From: Carallia brachiata | Taxonomy: Eukaryota > Streptophyta > Magnoliopsida > Malpighiales > Rhizophoraceae | DNA: 64,000 bases | Assembly: GCA_021464245.1 (NCBI GenBank) | Contig: JADCRB010000045.1 | Location: forward strand, 334,468 to 398,467 | Direction of reading: 5' to 3' | Shown here: piece after piece, positions 62,160 through 64,000 of the stretch | How the letters are laid out: each line of letters begins with the position of its first letter | Position numbering within the stretch: the first letter of the stretch is position 1 | Notes under the pieces: generated by a model | Seen by the model: the letters and a program-made list of their open reading frames with translations, nothing else | Databases searched by the model: none | What the model was told of the DNA's origin: nothing | Made by a program: the position numbers and the translations under genes

Positions 62160-63471
62160 CAATTATTAGGGAAGAGTGGTGAACTAAAATTAAAAATTTC
62201 AAAAGTTCTGAATTTTAGGCAAAATCAATCAATTAAAAGAAACTACCCAAAAAATACATAGAGGTGCTTCAATACATCGTTTTCACTTAAATTTTAATAT
62301 AAAATTAATTTGACATATTTGTTACCTGAGAACATGTAAAAAAAAATTGGATTAAAAAACATGTAATATATATATATATACATTATTTAGAATAATATTC
62401 AAAATATCTAAAATAAATTTTACAACTTTACCATTAGCAGTAAGCTTGACAAGAATATCTATGCATGAATAAGCCATTGCCTTTAATTCCAAGTTCTCTT
62501 TCCCAAAAAGAAATTATATAATTTAGAAATATAGTTAGTGAATGAGAAGAATTATAACCATGTGAAATTAACTGCAAAGATTGCTCAAAAAAACACTACA
62601 AAGATTTTAAAGAGTTTGTTTTTAAATGATATTTTGAATTTTTTTTTCATGCCAACTCAAGTCCTAAAGAAATATTCAAGAAAATTCAGGTAAATATATT
62701 CAAGAAAATTGACTAATAAAAAAATTAAAGCCCTAGTTTGGTAAATTTTGCACAAGCAGTCTACATTGTCTAAGGGTGTTTGATAATTCTGCAGCTGGCC
62801 CAAATCCTTGCTTTGAACAGCTTTAAGTTTGGTACAAATTGCAATTGTTTCTGCAACTGGTCTGGTGAATCCAAATAGCCATAATCCCGTGCATCTCCCG
62901 GACCCAACATTTTACAGTTTCAACAACAATTTCAAGAAGGGATAATTGATACAAAATTATATATTTTTTTAATCAATCAAGTGAATCTACCATCGATTCA
63001 AGTTAGCTTAAAACAGGCACAAGTGACACAGTAAAAGTACAATCAAAATCTGTTGTTTGACCATTTTTTCTTGCTTCCAGAAAAAAATGAAATGAAATAA
63101 ACTTTCTTAGTATATTTCATATCTACAAAATTATCCCGATAATTTTATTTTTAGGTTTGTTGAAACTTAAAATTTGATAATTCTATCGCTAACGCCTAGA
63201 ATTTTTGATAAATTTATTAATATTTCATGACCTAATGATTAATCTCATTTATAAAATTTATGAATAAAAAATTATTTTTTCTATAGTGATGTTACATGAG
63301 TGTACTTTGATGACTCTAAACCATTCATAATGATAAATTTTGATTTTTTGAAAAAAATAAGATTTTTTAATTTTCCTTTGTAGATTTGTCGAGCCATATA
63401 ATTACATTTTTTTAATATAAAAATATATAAATAAAAGAATTATATGGCACTCGACCTGATGATGGAGAAAA
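62160..63471. other. AT-rich intergenic DNA
   Basis: No coding frame or structured RNA recognised on either strand. T-rich and A-rich runs dominate. Confidence 0.45.
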
Positions 63472-63971
63472 GGGATATATATTTTTAAAGTCCTAAACCT
63501 TTAGATTTTTTTACGTTTGAGTTCTAAACTTTTTTAACATTTCATTTGAGTACTAAATCTTTTAATTTTTTACTATATCAGTCCTTTAAATTACAAAAAG
63601 TAGTCAATCTATTAATAAGTGAGTTTAATTTAATAAAAATCATTTAAAAAAGCTTAAATACATGAGTTAAATATTTTTTTCATCAACAAAATATCATATT
63701 AAATATTTTTTTAATCAAATCAACAATATACGAATTAAAAGCAACATGTATATTTTTTTATAAAAAAGACATTCAATTCATATATTTAATCTTTTTTAAA
63801 TAATTTTTGTAAAGTTAAAATTATTTTTTAATAGATTGATCACTTTTGTTAAACAGAGAGACTAATTTGGTAGAAAATCAAAAAGTTTAGGACTCAAATG
63901 AAATGTCAAAAAGGTTTAGAACTCAAACGTAAAAAAACCTAAAGATTTAGGACTAAAAAAATCCTTATCCC
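63472..63971. mobile_element. 500-bp Mutator-type foldback MITE, copy 3
   Basis: A 500-bp element starting GGGATAT and ending TTATCCC, flanked by a perfect 10-bp duplication ATGGAGAAAA (63462-63471 and 63972-63981). Very close to copy 1, with the same terminal and internal words, so both moved fairly recently. No ORF. Confidence 0.88.
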
Positions 63972-64000
63972 ATGGAGAAAATAAGCAAATCTCTCTTATC

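Noticed and set aside
1..64000. CRISPR array, bacterial operon or LTR retrotransposon
   Set aside because: No regularly spaced short repeats, no prokaryotic gene packing, and no paired LTRs or gag/pol motifs seen on either strand.

Overview
This is a window of AT-rich plant nuclear DNA. The signs are multi-exon genes with GT-AG introns, plant-only families (INDETERMINATE DOMAIN zinc fingers, WRC-JmjC proteins, a plant SANT family), many short non-autonomous transposons and SINEs, and no long transposase or retrotransposon ORF. The proteins look like those of a core eudicot; the species cannot be fixed from the sequence alone.

Layout. (1) 351-3847, +: a cyclin H gene body with its introns, carrying a stop codon and ruined splice sites, read as an unprocessed pseudogene; a hAT-type MITE sits in its last intron. 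(2) 5247-6871, +: an intact three-exon gene for a small, probably plastid-targeted protein of unknown function. (3) 9254-9679, -: an intact, intronless NF-YB subunit closest to NF-YB4. (4) 9.8-17.3 kb: AT-rich DNA with a foldback element, a SINE and a long-inverted-repeat Mutator-like element that was itself hit by a 500-bp MITE. (5) 17.3-27.5 kb, +: a strong TATA box, a leader with repeated exon-intron units, and a set of phase-compatible exons for a protein I do not recognise. (6) 27.5-35.3 kb: intergenic, with more MITEs. (7) 35.4-40.98 kb, +: a plant SANT-domain gene with two single-base frameshifts. (8) 46.36-50.12 kb, +: an IDD zinc-finger transcription factor with five single-base losses in the zinc-finger exon. 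(9) 51-54 kb: transposon-rich, including two SINEs that landed one after the other in the same target. (10) 54.9-60.6 kb, -: a 13-exon JMJ24-type gene (WRC, RING-like, JmjC) with two indels. (11) 62.2-64 kb: intergenic, ending in another copy of the 500-bp MITE.

How the genes relate. From memory, Arabidopsis NF-YB4, the At1g09040/At1g09050 SANT genes and JMJ24 are close neighbours on chromosome 1, so this window looks like an expanded syntenic block with an IDD gene also present. The window is rich in nuclear and chromatin regulators (CCAAT-binding subunit, SANT protein, IDD factor, catalytically dead JmjC/RING protein).

Main cautions. Three otherwise well conserved genes carry small indels that break the frame, nine events in all. 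Several lie in short homopolymers, so base-level assembly error must be excluded before calling any of them a pseudogene. The cyclin H lesions are mostly substitutions and look like true decay. No wholly new system is evident; the strongest new-looking items are the transposon families with exact target duplications, the serial SINE insertion, the nested long-inverted-repeat element and the unrecognised gene at 19-21 kb.
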